Below, piece after piece: positions 57,801 to 63,981 of a stretch of DNA of 64,000 nucleotides. Source of the stretch: Haliotis asinina (lineage: Eukaryota > Mollusca > Gastropoda > Lepetellida > Haliotidae); assembly GCF_037392515.1 (NCBI RefSeq), contig NC_090283.1, positions 16,129,001 to 16,193,000 of the forward strand. The letters are read 5' to 3'. The notes beneath the pieces are model-generated. The model did no database searches. It was not told the DNA's origin and saw nothing but the letters and a program-made list of their open reading frames with translations. The translations under genes were made by a program, and so were the position numbers. Position 1 is the stretch's first letter, and each line of letters starts with the position of its first letter.

Positions 57801-58499
57801 ATGGAATAAATTGTCCATTTTTCCCTTAATTTCTTTTCATTACCTGTTTCTTCCTTGGCTTCATCCTTCGTATTTTATCATTCTGGTAAATCCAATATCC
57901 CCTACCTTTTGTGAATGGTATATTATGGACGTTTCGTTTTTGTACCCTCTGGAGTTTCTGTCATCATGTTTTATTGTTGTAGCTGGTAGCTCCAGAAAAC
58001 ATCCCACCCAAGGAGATTGATGAGGCAGCACTGTTCTTGGATGAGCGAAAGGCTTATGTTGAGTACGTTGCAAACCCATACCATTTAAGCATTCACATTA
58101 AAAATGGTCTTTCATCTTTCCTGTCACACTTCACTCTCTTTGACTCAGGACTCAATGCTCACTTAGTACTTTTAGTAAACTTTTTGACCTCACTCATGGC
58201 CTTTGACTGCCTCAGATCTGACTTTGACCTCTTTTGTGATTACCTCATGACCTTGATGACCTTTTGACCCCACTCATGATGACCTTGGGACTTTTCATTG
58301 TAGATCAATTCTTGACAAAGTCTCAAACTTGCTGAAGTTCCCCAAGTCACCCAAACTTGACAAGATCCTTCCACCAATCCACCTCACATCCAAACTACAA
58401 CGCACTGAGAAACTACGGCAGGAAAAGTCTGCAACCAGGTTGTCCAGGAGCAAGTCTGCACAAGGGAAGGGGTCACTGCCAGTTGTTACTGTCAACTGA
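30714..58499 (+). CDS. FAM194-domain protein (ERICH6/C3orf20-like), multi-exon gene
   Basis: Exons, all with GT-AG borders and matching phases: 30714-30834, 31434-31682, 33412-33565, 36093-36244, 37224-37280, 38274-38428, 41859-41939, 43236-43606, microexons 44263-44292 and/or 46329-46358, 48327-48394, 49854-49970, 53686-53846, 54181-54266, 56048-56200, 56686-56914, 57983-58062, 58304-58499. The protein is 809, 819 or 829 residues depending on the microexons. It starts MGDPNVVEIN; residues 44-125 are Glu/Asp/Ser-rich (MEEEEA, DSESEVDIG); a second acidic stretch is ILDISSDSEDSSDEDSN (about 286-302). A cysteine cluster is at 357-395, a basic segment near 440-480 and the FAM194 domain at about 583-740 (FHERPLIQKFYEDGKKFL, FPDGSGNIFYPNGQIAIL, GYGSCYHNNGIVRLYFDQLG, NRYIGVRVMNQDSIALTL). 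The tail is Lys/Ser-rich, ending PVVTVN. The family is of unknown biochemical role. ERICH6 versus C3orf20 orthology is undecided. Start: first ATG in a frame that splices in phase; an untranslated upstream exon is possible because TTTTTTGCAG precedes it. Confidence 0.9.
30835..33411. other. Introns 1-2 of the FAM194 gene
   Basis: Contains exon 2 (31434-31682). The rest is AT-rich with GTGATGTCAT-type low complexity near 31880-31990; no other feature recognised. Confidence 0.5.
33648..34241. mobile_element. Long-TIR element in intron 3
   Basis: The left end (TCTAAGTAAACTTAGCCCCA, then GCGTCTAACAAAACTTAGAA) reappears inverted at about 34150-34241 (read from the right: GAGTCTAAGTCAAACAAAAC). 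The right two-thirds is an inverted, diverged copy of most of the element at 35618-35971. No transposase frame. Confidence 0.6.
34339..34411. repeat. (CAT)n and CTCACCAT simple repeats
   Basis: About eight CAT/ATC triplets followed by five copies of ATCTCACC. Confidence 0.95.
35283..35352 (+). repeat. SINE-R fragment
   Basis: GGTAACAGGATCAGGTGGTC followed by TTGCTGATTTGGTTGACACA matches the centre of the family. Confidence 0.65.
35452..36075 (+). repeat. SINE-R split by an inserted TIR element
   Basis: The 5' part (35452-35611: AGATCCAGGGTAGAA, GTCGTAAGAGGCGACTAACG, CATTGTATCCCAATTGTGTA) and the 3' part (35972-36075: GATGCTCATGTTATTGATCA, GGATTGTCTGGTTCAGACTT) are in correct order and orientation, separated only by the element at 35618-35971. 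Confidence 0.8.
35618..35971. mobile_element. TIR element (TCTAAGTAAACTT family) inside a SINE
   Basis: TCTAAGTAAACTTAGTCTCA at the left end and its near complement, ending CAAAGTTTACTTAGA, at the right. The flanks share TAGACTGA (35602-35609 and 35967-35974), a possible 8-bp target duplication. About 354 bp, no transposase; related to 33648-34241. Confidence 0.65.
36497..36712 (+). other. Orphan open frame in intron 4, possible alternative last exon
   Basis: A frame of about 70 codons (VYPDDKIVTMLTNSHR, MCIKLKNLYTDIPGVL) follows an acceptor-like TGTTTTGGTTAG and would continue exon 4 in phase, ending in a stop at 36712. No donor inside it can rejoin exon 5 in frame, so it would have to be a terminal exon giving a truncated isoform. 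No domain recognised; it could equally be decayed repeat sequence. Confidence 0.25.
37301..37432. repeat. Short degenerate tandem (GGGAGATAAT...GTGTCAG)
   Basis: About five imperfect copies, roughly 24-29 bp apart, with GAGATAATC and AGTGTCAGGGG motifs, directly after exon 5. The array is intronic. Confidence 0.7.
38464..38630 (+). repeat. SINE-T, near full length
   Basis: TTTGTGGTTAAAGCACTTTC (A-box side), AGGTTCAATTACTTACATGG (degenerate B box), then TTGCTGGAATGTTGCG and CATAAAACTAGAGCC. Confidence 0.8.
39560..40035. repeat. Degenerate tandem array rich in ATGTCATG
   Basis: Three to four imperfect units with CACTTCAGGTGCTGTCAGAC-like and CACATGCAGTGC motifs separated by stretches of TGATATGTCATGTGGCATGT. 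Intronic (intron 6); explains the Cys/His-rich open frames here. Confidence 0.8.
40275..40605. mobile_element. PIF/Harbinger-like MITE, TAA target duplication, copy 1
   Basis: The 325-bp element 40278-40602 begins GGCCAGACCAATTCTATTTC and ends with its near-perfect complement (about 33 bp of TIR with three mismatches). It is flanked by TAA at 40275-40277 and 40603-40605. A TWA three-base duplication is typical of PIF/Harbinger. No coding capacity. Lies in intron 6. Confidence 0.8.
41364..41750. repeat. Possible hAT-like relic (TCGATTCGATTGATCGAAAA)
   Basis: AGGGTTGTAACAAATCGATT at 41366 resembles the AGGGNTGTAAC(G)ATTCGATT start of a hAT-type family, and a second TCGA-rich cluster lies at 41690-41735. 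A matching inverted right end and target duplication were not found. Confidence 0.3.
42473..42612 (-). repeat. SINE-R, degenerate
   Basis: TGGCGTCAGCCCGTAAATAA, ATCCAGTGATCAAGATTATA and GCTAAGTCAGTGAGCATGAC match the inverted family. Confidence 0.7.
42630..42770 (+). repeat. SINE-R, degenerate 3' part
   Basis: GTCATTGGATTGTCTGGTCC, GGTGGAATATTGCTGAGGGC and a lost ACTC tail. Opposite orientation to the copy just before it. Confidence 0.65.
43236..43606 (+). CDS. FAM194-gene exon 8, cysteine-cluster exon
   Basis: Largest exon (371 nt). It encodes YIRESELADIEVEDPEKRRE, then DYPVDECGRMYGMFGGKCEF, the QNIKPFPS linker and ELYCCEEYREFVNFA. Cysteines at about 357, 368, 371, 394 and 395 (C-X10-C-X2-C-X22-CC) look like a small metal-binding knuckle; this is inference. 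The rest is charged and predicted helical (MDLEEETRHANKLINIKPHA). Acceptor TTTACCTACAG, donor AG|GTATCT, phase 0 in and 2 out. Confidence 0.9.
43797..43955 (+). repeat. SINE-T, full length
   Basis: GGTAGCCTAGTGGTTAAAGC, a B-box region GGATTTCATTTCCCTCATAG, GTCCCCCGCACTGATATTGC and GGTGTAAAACCATTCACTCA. Confidence 0.85.
44263..44292 (+). CDS. FAM194-gene microexon 9a (30 nt)
   Basis: Preceded by a long pyrimidine tract ending TTTACTTTTTCAG and followed by GTAATC. Phase 2 to phase 2, so including or skipping it never shifts the frame; it adds SKKKYSFTPR between VQ(R) of exon 8 and RMREREL of exon 10. A homologous 30-nt exon lies at 46329. Real inclusion needs transcripts. Confidence 0.65.
44346..44590 (+). 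repeat. SINE-R, missing only the extreme head
   Basis: GGGGTAGAATAGGTCTTCAG to CATAAAAATAAACTTACTCA; it begins about 50 bp downstream of microexon 9a. Confidence 0.9.
44825..45010 (+). repeat. SINE-derived, degenerate (SINE-T head, SINE-R 3' part)
   Basis: GGCCGTAGTGGTTCTAGTGG looks like a SINE-T head; TGCTCATGATATCAGTCTCT and TGTCCGGTCCAAACATAATC like SINE-R. Composite or badly decayed. Confidence 0.5.
45024..45145 (+). repeat. SINE-R, 5' half
   Basis: CACCAGTGAAGATCCCGTTT, GTAAGAGGAGACTTGCGGGA and GACACAAGTCATCGTATCTC. Confidence 0.75.
45213..45465 (+). repeat. SINE-R, near full length
   Basis: GGACCTGTGAAGATCGGCCT, TGCTTGTCGTAGGAGGCGAC and GGCTCATGATGTTGATCACT; the tail is now CAACCAACCAACC. 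Confidence 0.9.
45725..45992 (+). repeat. SINE-T copy followed by a second SINE-T 3' part
   Basis: 45725-45895 has GGTGCCTAGTGTTGAAGTGT, GCCCAGGTTCCACGTCCCAC and a tail TCTCACTCACTCACTCC. 45905-45985 repeats the 3' part (TGTGTGAATCCCATTTCTCA, AGTGATGTTGCTGGAATATT, AAGCGGTGTAAAACTCAC). Confidence 0.8.
46329..46358 (+). CDS. FAM194-gene microexon 9b (30 nt)
   Basis: Preceded by CACTTATTTTTCCAG and followed by GTAATC. Phase 2 to phase 2, adding SKKKYTVAHG. The first 13 nt equal those of 9a, and the donor context and the first intronic bases after it (GAGGTAATC) are also shared, so the pair arose by duplication. If both were used in series the frame would still hold. Confidence 0.6.
46560..46660 (+). 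repeat. Probable SINE-R relic
   Basis: CAGCTGATTGTGTCATCGTA and ATTCATGATATCGATGACTG fit a heavily diverged copy. Weak. Confidence 0.35.
47772..48127. mobile_element. PIF/Harbinger-like MITE (GGCCAGAC family), copy 2
   Basis: Starts GGCCAGACTTCTTTTTTTT and ends TTTTAAAAGAAGTCTGGCC. The first eight bases equal those of the element at 40278, then the sequences diverge, so it is a related subfamily. Flanks are TTA and TTC, an imperfect TWA-type duplication. Lies in the intron before exon 10. Confidence 0.65.
48393..48975 (+). repeat. 118-bp tandem array, every unit carrying a splice-donor-like site
   Basis: CTGTAAGTG or a close variant occurs at 48393, 48506, 48624, 48742, 48852 and 48970 (CTGTGAGTG), at 110-118-bp spacing, with GTACAGTGTTGTACA, GTACTGTACTGCTAGGTAGA and TCGTCTTCAGAGGAACCAAG between. 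The first copy is the true donor of exon 10. Units 2-4 are nearly identical, 5-6 more diverged. Confidence 0.9.
49100..49142. repeat. Short duplicated AATCGAGAATTACG around a CGCGTATACGCG palindrome
   Basis: TCGAGAATTACG occurs at about 49101 and 49129, separated by CGTATACGCGTATA. Local duplication only. Confidence 0.7.
49628..49733. mobile_element. Hairpin MITE (GGGCCTAGAT family), copy 2
   Basis: Begins GGGCCTAGATTTACAAAACT and ends TTCGGAAATTTAGGCCC, with the same TTAGTGCTAAGACAGC inner arms as the copy at 674-788. 106 bp, in the intron just before exon 11. Confidence 0.8.
50040..50500. repeat. Degenerate TTTGAAGA(C/T)-rich tandem
   Basis: The motif TTTATTTGAAGA followed by TTNGGGGTTGTTT recurs about ten times at roughly 35-50-bp spacing in the intron after exon 11. 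Low complexity, old tandem array. Confidence 0.7.
50528..50665 (-). repeat. SINE-R, degenerate
   Basis: GCCCGCAGCAATACTCCAGC, GGTGGCTGTCAGTAAACAAT and GGAAATGACGACATGAGTTG match the inverted family. Confidence 0.65.
51738..51813. repeat. (TTTA)n microsatellite
   Basis: About 18 uninterrupted TTTA units, preceded by a short (CATC) run. Confidence 0.97.
52691..52965 (+). repeat. SINE-R, near full length
   Basis: GTCCTGGGGTAGAATAGGCC through GTCGTAAGAGGCGACTAACG and CATCGGTTCCCAGTTGTGCA to a tail CATTCACTCACTCTCTC. Confidence 0.92.
54181..58062 (+). CDS. FAM194-domain exons 13-16
   Basis: Exons 54181-54266, 56048-56200, 56686-56914 and 57983-58062 together encode the family signature: a KFYEDGKKFLTVFPDG start, the codon split at 54266/56048 giving GNIFYPNG, then SYVSLGQYIYVVHDEN, EPSGYGSCYHNNGIV, LYFDQLGGIELDVHG, RRKWTWKD and RYIGVRVMNQDSIALTL. 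Repeated short strands ending in Gly-rich turns suggest a beta-sheet domain. No residues with known catalytic roles are evident. Phases 0-2, 2-2, 2-0, 0-2 agree throughout. Confidence 0.9.
54527..54910. mobile_element. Possible TIR element with GGGTCACA ends
   Basis: GGGTCACAAATATAATAT at the left and AAATGTGACCC at the right form a short inverted repeat of 8-10 bp around about 384 bp. A third TGTGACCCA lies at 54947. Target duplication not confirmed. Confidence 0.35.
55030..55400 (+). repeat. SINE-R head in triplicate plus degenerate body
   Basis: Three diverged heads with GAAGA(T/C)(C/T)... and AATTGGTCTTCA(T/G) occur at about 55045, 55095 and 55150-55210, followed by CATGTCATCATATCCCAATT, a TA run and TGCTCATGATTTCAATTATG. 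Confidence 0.55.
55600..55805 (+). repeat. SINE-T preceded by a GGGTGGGGTG run
   Basis: GGGTGGGGTGGGGTAGGGTG at about 55605, then GACCCAGGTTTGATTCCCCA (good B box), ATGGGTAAAATGTGTG and CTCATTCACTCTCTCACTCAC. Confidence 0.8.
56336..56560 (+). repeat. SINE-R, near full length, diverged
   Basis: CCTGTGAAGATCCAGGGTGG, GGATTGGGTGGTCAGGATTG, GCTCATGATGTTGATCATTG and TAGCTGGAATATTGCTGAGT. Lies between exons 14 and 15. Confidence 0.85.
57685..57930 (+). repeat. Dispersed repeat shared with 30275-30475, copy 2
   Basis: TATACTATTAAAAA, AACATTTCCAAAGGAATGGA, CCCTTAATTTCTTTTCAT and GGTAAATCCAATATCCCC parallel copy 1. Ends about 50 bp before exon 16. Confidence 0.65.
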
Positions 58500-59018
58500 C
58501 TCCCCTTTTCTCTTTGCCATGTGCTTCAGGGACCTTGTTTGTTAAGTACATGCAACTCCAAAGTCACTGTGATATGCCTCGAACTGTTTTTAGGAGACAT
58601 TTCTTTAAATTTTCAATATTGTTAAGATAGGTTTTCCTATTAAAAGAAATATTCATGTGTATGCAAAAATACACTTATTTCTAGTATTATCTCATATTGT
58701 GTTGGGGAACATGACTTTTTGAAAAATTACTTGTATTTAAACAGAAGGTTTTTCCAATATCCCTAAGTCTGTCTCATATTTTATGTTTATTCTCTTTTAT
58801 ACAAAAAGAATGCTTGATAATCTTGTTGGTCTCAAAATACAAATATGTAAATCTACCATCTCGACAGAGTTGTTCAGACTTCTCATGAACCAATCCCATA
58901 CAAGTACTTAGCACTGGAATCTGCAAAGATTTGTTCTGGTTCACCTGTATTCGGGAGCATTTACTTAGATCTCATACTTATTGTTTACTGAACATTTCAT
59001 AATTAACATGACCTTTAT
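58500..59018 (+). other. Probable 3' untranslated region of the FAM194 gene
   Basis: No further in-frame coding. The first clear AATAAA in good context is near 59872 (TTCAATAAATACTG), which would put the hAT-like MITE inside the 3' UTR; an earlier end is possible. The cleavage site is not fixed. Confidence 0.4.
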
Positions 59019-59394
59019 CAGGGGTTAAAAATCCCATCGCCCGATGCCAGGGACAAGTCAGTTTTCATTTCGGGCAGTCAAATAATGGTGTCTTACTTGT
59101 CTGTGGGCTACTATATGATATCCACTTATGGTTTCACACTGCAAATAAACTTGAAGTTCATTTCATCATCTCATCTGCTCATAATGTAGCTATTACATTT
59201 CGCAATAATAGCAATTTAGAGCTATCGTTCTTTGAAATTTACCACTCTTTCATAAATAGTCCAGTAAACATTAGCATCAAACAGTGTCATAAAATCAGGG
59301 CAAGTGGAAAATTAATCAGCACAAGTAACTTTCTTGAAGTCACTTGCCCTGTGGAAAGTGGCTTTTAAAAAAATATTTGAACCCCTGCCTTTAT
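59012..59394. mobile_element. hAT-like MITE with 7-bp target duplication
   Basis: Element 59019-59387 begins CAGGGGTTAAAAAT and ends ATTTGAACCCCTG. It is directly flanked by CCTTTAT on both sides (59012-59018 and 59388-59394). CAGGGGT termini are typical of hAT elements, which usually duplicate 8 bp; here 7 identical bases are seen. No transposase. Confidence 0.7.
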
Positions 59395-60585
59395 TAACTC
59401 CTGTATGCCTCTGTGTCTTATTAACTCCCAATGGTGCCTACATTGACCTGGGTTGGTGGGGTTTGTTATTTTTCTCCCCTAATCCCATTGTCTTCTTAAC
59501 CCCTCAGCTTAGAATTCCCAGTTCATTTTACTCAAATTCTGTTGCCAAAATTCACAGAATTGTTTTTATTTTTATTTTTGTCTTTAATCATGTTTCTGAA
59601 AATATTCCTGAAAATAATACTATTCCAGTATTCAGTTCTGTGAGTGACAGCAATCTACTCATTACAATGTAATAACTTGTGTTGTACAGTGTGAATCATA
59701 TTGCCTTGGAAACAATATAGAGGGTCTGATCACTGGGGTGATTGAATGTAGTGATTATAGATGCACAATTGCAGTATGTTGAATATTTGTACTGAAACAT
59801 TTTCAAAGATTGATGAACATTGCTTGACAAAGTTGGAATCCATATATATTTCATATTTTACCCTCACTTCAATAAATACTGAATTTTGTTAGTTTAACTT
59901 AAGTCACCTTTGATTTTCCAACACATTATTAAATTATTATTATTAAATCTTAATAACACGGATGTGGTAGAATGGAGAGAAACATACTGTGTTGAAAAAT
60001 AGGACGCACAGAACAAAATGTGAATACCCCTAGATTTTTTATAGAAAACGTCATGCTAAGCGTTTGGTTCTAAGTCAGATTTGGAGCTAATATGATTTAT
60101 TTATATGCCTCTGAATTTCCAACACAGTATGTTTAGCTCCTCATTACAATTTCAATTTCCAGCACAACAAACCTTTTACTGTATTTCAGTAATCTCTATG
60201 CTTGGGTATAAATCCTTGCACATTGGGCATCGCAACAGTAGGACTGAGACAGATTATTTAAATGTATAAACAAGTTTTTATGGTAAACATTTTGCCTGTG
60301 TTTCATTCAAATACATTTTGTTTCTTGCAGGAAATACAATCTCAATCCATCAATGTGATGGTTTCTTTCTCATTTATAATATGAATGACCCCCATGCTAC
60401 TCAGATTGTTGCTCTGACATATTTGCCAGTTATTTAACACAACTGTAGCACTTTACCCAAGATATTTGCTTATATTTCATATACTACTTCATTGAATGAA
60501 ATCACTTAAAAAACCAACCGTTTTAAGAATGACATGCCGAAATGATTATTGACTTTTTGATTTTTGATATGTATTAAGGGAGGAG
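59395..60585. other. Downstream region, no gene recognised
   Basis: AT-rich. A 112-codon frame at 59334-59672 starts inside the MITE and has no recognisable domain. Candidate poly(A) signal near 59872. Confidence 0.45.
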
Positions 60586-60742
60586 GGGTAGCCCAGTGGG
60601 TACAGTGTTTGTTTGTCATACCAAAGGTCTGGGTTTGATTCCCCTCATGGGTACAATGTGTGAAGCCCATTTTGGGTGTCCCCTGCCGTGATATTGCTGG
60701 AATAACTTTAAAATCTATGTAAAACCCAACTCACTCACTTGA
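60586..60742 (+). repeat. SINE-T, full length
   Basis: AGGGGTAGCCCAGTGGGTAC, TCTGGGTTTGATTCCCCTCA (B box), GGTGTCCCCTGCCGTGATAT and AAAACCCAACTCACTCACTT. Confidence 0.92.
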
Positions 60743-61320
60743 CATGTGTTAAATATTGTCTTACAAGCGCTCTTCACTAGCACAATACACTTTTTTGTAA
60801 TTAATAATTCAACAGAGAATCATATTGAGTTAACAATCTTAATCTAATGAAGCCATGTTTTAGATACAATGAGACTACTTGCAAAGTATTCTACAGTATT
60901 ATGGAACATTCAAGGTTTTTTGAATTACCCATAATCATGCAATTAGCAAATTTATATCACTTAATATGAGTTAGTATGAACTATGCAGTGAATATCGAAA
61001 GATGTTTTGGGGAAACACCTAATCAACTGACCTGTATCATGCCGTAGCTAATATCTTATGAACTTTTTGTGACCTATTGATGTGGGAGTGTGGTCAATGC
61101 GTTATTCTTGTAAATAAACCACCTGAATTTCCCTTTACCCATTGTTTTATGTGTTTTGACATTCTCACCCCTGAATGCAGATAGTTTCCGTATGACATCA
61201 CAAATACAGGCTAATCAGTATAATACAGGACCTCACTTCTTTCTTGTTTGAAACCTCCAAGGCTTTGTAATTCACACCATGCTCTTTGTAGCCATCCTCG
61301 TAATCGTCAAGTCTAGGTAA

Positions 61321-61397
61321 ATGAACAATGCATCTAAGGACATGGACAGTGCATCTAAGGACATGAACAATGCATCTGAGGACATAGACGCGTCTAG
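61321..61397. repeat. 21-bp tandem repeat, about 3.7 copies
   Basis: ATGAACAATGCATCTAAGGA(C) repeated with few changes; makes a seven-residue repeat in the minus-strand frame, not a gene. Confidence 0.9.
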
Positions 61398-61437
61398 GGG
61401 AGGGATACAGGGGCTCTGCAAAGGTTCGACAATGGTT

Positions 61438-61875
61438 ACACAATTCTTCTCCCCAAGAAAGGAGAGTTGACTGATCCCAGAAACTTCCGCTTTATCACAT
61501 TTGAATACACAATACCAAATATTTACTGGTTTTATGACGAAGCTCCTGTTATCTTACTGCTCTTACAATGATATAATTTACAGAGAGCAGAATTTGGTAC
61601 GAAAGGGATGTTGGGAGTGCAAGGACCAACCTCTTGTACAAAAAATGATTTTGGAAGAGGCTAATTGATATCACCACAGCCGCTCCATGTTGACGACCCA
61701 GAGCGACTACTTGATTTACTAGTCTTTATGAGTTGCTGGTCGACTCATCTTGAGATGTACTCCCAAGGACAGTGCAGACTTCGGATACTATTCCAGTCAG
61801 ATGGAGAATATTGCAGGGGGGTTCCTATAGTCCTTGGCCTGTTTGTATCTAAATCATTTGAACTTTCTGCGTAAT
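61438..61875 (+). pseudogene. LINE reverse-transcriptase fragment, decayed
   Basis: LLPKKGELTDPRNFRFIT (from about 61447) matches the start of the non-LTR reverse-transcriptase domain (PKKGDLTDPxNYRPI). KGCWECKDQPLVQKMILEEAN follows in the next readable frame. A third piece around 61740-61870 (TTHLEMYSQGQCRLRI, GVPIVLGLFVSKSFEL) weakly resembles the segment before the family's GDSLSPLLF motif. Frame changes and stops interrupt it. The clade is not certain. Confidence 0.55.
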
Positions 61876-62009
61876 AGAAACCTTATAGCAAGGAATGGAG
61901 CTATAGCATGACCAGAAATTACTGAGAATTGTAGGAATCCTTTTTCATTTGGGAAGAATTATCCCCCTTTGTTTTCTTCCTAGCAGATGACATTTTCAGT
62001 GATCCTCAG

Positions 62010-62232
62010 TGTGATTGATATGAGTTTAGTTTTACGCCTTTGGACCAGACAATCTGGTGATCAACAGCATGAGCATTGATGTACACAATTGGGAACCGAT
62101 GACATGTGTCAGCCAAGTCAGGGAGCCTGATCACCCAATCCCATTAGTCGCCTCTTAAGACAAGCATAGTCGCCTTTTGTGGCAAGCATGGGTTGCTGGA
62201 GGCCTAGTCTACACCTGACCTTCACAGGTCAT
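62010..62232 (-). repeat. SINE-R with internal deletion, inside the Tc1 element
   Basis: ATGAGTTTAGTTTTACGCC jumps directly to TTTGGACCAGACAATCTGGT, losing about 45 bp, then continues to TACACCTGACCTTCACAGGT. Confidence 0.9.
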
Positions 62233-62239
62233 GGATGAT

Positions 62240-63010
62240 TGAGAGAAGAGGAAGTTGATTTTAGAGTATTATAACAAGGACACCAGATCAGAGAAATTTC
62301 AAGTAGAACAGGCATCCGTTTGTCCATTGTTTATGGTGTTTTGAAAACCATTGCAAATGGATATAGCAGTGAGCACCAGGGAGGCCCAGGAAACTGGCTG
62401 TCGGTGACAGGAGGCGGCTTGGTATTCTTGTTTCTGAAAACAAACGAAGGAGTTTAGAAAACGTAAGGTTGAGCATGACTGATGGAGGACATGTGGCTGT
62501 CTGCATGGAGACAAATAGACCTGAGCTGCATGCAATGGGTTGGCAGAAAAGTCGAGGAATTCCATCAACGGTCATGAAACTTAAACAAATGGAGCGAAGG
62601 TTGAACAGGTGCTTACGGAACAGAAATTTTGACTGGGACATTGAGATTTTCGCAGATAAAAAGTTCTGTGTGGCTGTTTCCTAATCCTCTGGAATTTCGG
62701 ACCAAACAAACTGAAAAAACTTTGTATCAGCGCCCAAAGTACAGTCCGAAATTTAACGTGTGGGGTGAAATCTGTGTTAGGGGCAACGCCCGTCTGTGCA
62801 TGCGGAATATGATCAGTGAGCGATACACAGATGCTCTCTTCCATCTGCTTACGTGGTCTGTGGAATATGTTTTGACTTTCCAGCAGGACAACGACCCAAA
62901 ACATCGTTCAAAGCATCCACAGGTCGGGTTTCGGACCCAACAAATGAGTTATTAGATCTGCCAAGCTATAGCCCTGACCTAAAGGAGGAGAGAATGCTTT
63001 GGGACTTATG
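62240..63010 (+). pseudogene. Tc1/mariner transposase, decayed
   Basis: An N-terminal helix-turn-helix and GRPRK-like linker (RPRKLAVGDRRRLGILVSEN, about 62378-62450) is followed by ENVRLSMTDGG. The catalytic domain shows FDWDIEIFADKKF (first Asp context, Glu replaced by Lys), RPKYSPKFNVWGEI, FQQDNDPKHRSKHP (second Asp, well preserved) and SYSPDLKEER, where the family has SPDLNPIE. At least two frame changes occur. Inactive. Confidence 0.8.
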
Positions 63011-63236
63011 AAAGAAAGTGCCCATAAGAAGTATATTTCTGAAATGAAAGGAGAGGCGGTCCTATATTGGGATAGCACTGACCACGACTTTCTAAGTTTT
63101 GGCACTGAAGCCGACATTGCTGCCCATGGTGACTCGACAAAATACTGTTTACCCGTCGTTGAAGTTACTTTCTGCAATATTCATATTTAACACATTAATA
63201 ATGAGTGACCAAATAAAAACTGTACAATTCTCAGTA

Positions 63237-63716
63237 ATCTCATGCAGATGAAACGAGAAGGTGTACGGGTTTCAAGGGATTGGCAAAAACCCAGGATCAA
63301 TTAAAACAACGGAAGAGCGAATGACTGTTCACATGCAAGATTCGTGAAGGCCACATTCAGCAAAAATGTCGTCCAGACTCGCATCCAACCAGCATTTTTT
63401 GTACAATTGCCTTGACAATTCGAACAAATGTGTGAACTCACTTTTAGAAGGTGTACAGAAGACTTTACAGTCAGAACACAGTGTCTGGGCTAGGTGACAC
63501 ATACGTGTTGCTGCCATGAAATAGTGGCGTTATTGCTCATAGTAACCACAGGCGACGGGTTGTGAAGTCAATATCTTTTATATCTTTTATTCCGTTTGGA
63601 ATAAAAGTCTGTGACAGTAATCACACAATGTATATGCACGTATGTACACACACGAACACACGCACACGTATATATAGTGAGTGAGTGATTTGTCCTCAAA
63701 GCAAGCAACACGTCTC
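63237..63716. other. Intergenic, nothing recognised
   Basis: No gene or repeat family identified apart from short CACACA/CACACG runs at about 63645-63665. Confidence 0.45.
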
Positions 63717-63930
63717 AAAGTGAGTGAGTTTAGTTTTACGCCGCACTCAGCAATATTGCAGCCATATGGCGGCGGTCTGTAAATAATAGTCTGGATCAGA
63801 CAATCCAGTGATCAACAACATGAGCATCGATTGTGCAATTGGGAACCGATGACATTTGTCAACCAAGTCAGAGAGCCTGACCACCCGACCCCATTAGTCG
63901 CCTCTTAAGGCAAGCATGGATTGCTTCCCT
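63717..63930 (-). repeat. SINE-R, shortened head
   Basis: GTGAGTGAGTTTAGTTTTAC, then CGCCGCACTCAGCAATATTG, GGGAACCGATGACATTTGTC and CCCTTCACGGGG. Confidence 0.95.
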
Positions 63931-63938
63931 TCACGGGG

Positions 63939-63969
<31 letters not shown>

Positions 63970-63981
63970 GATAGATAGATA
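63931..63981. repeat. (ATAG)n microsatellite
   Basis: About 12 ATAG units with one ATAA interruption, immediately after the SINE head end. Confidence 0.97.

Larger units (their letters stand above)
61920..63236 (+). mobile_element. Tc1/mariner element with TIRs, TA duplication and a SINE inside
   Basis: Left end CTGAGAATTGTAGGAATCC at 61922 and right end TGTACAATTCTCAG at 63234 are inverted, extending through TTTT(C)ATTTGG to about 30 bp, and both are flanked by TA (61920-61921, 63235-63236). The transposase remnant lies at 62240-63010. A minus-strand SINE-R sits at 62010-62232 between the left TIR and the transposase. Length about 1.3 kb including the SINE. Confidence 0.8.
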
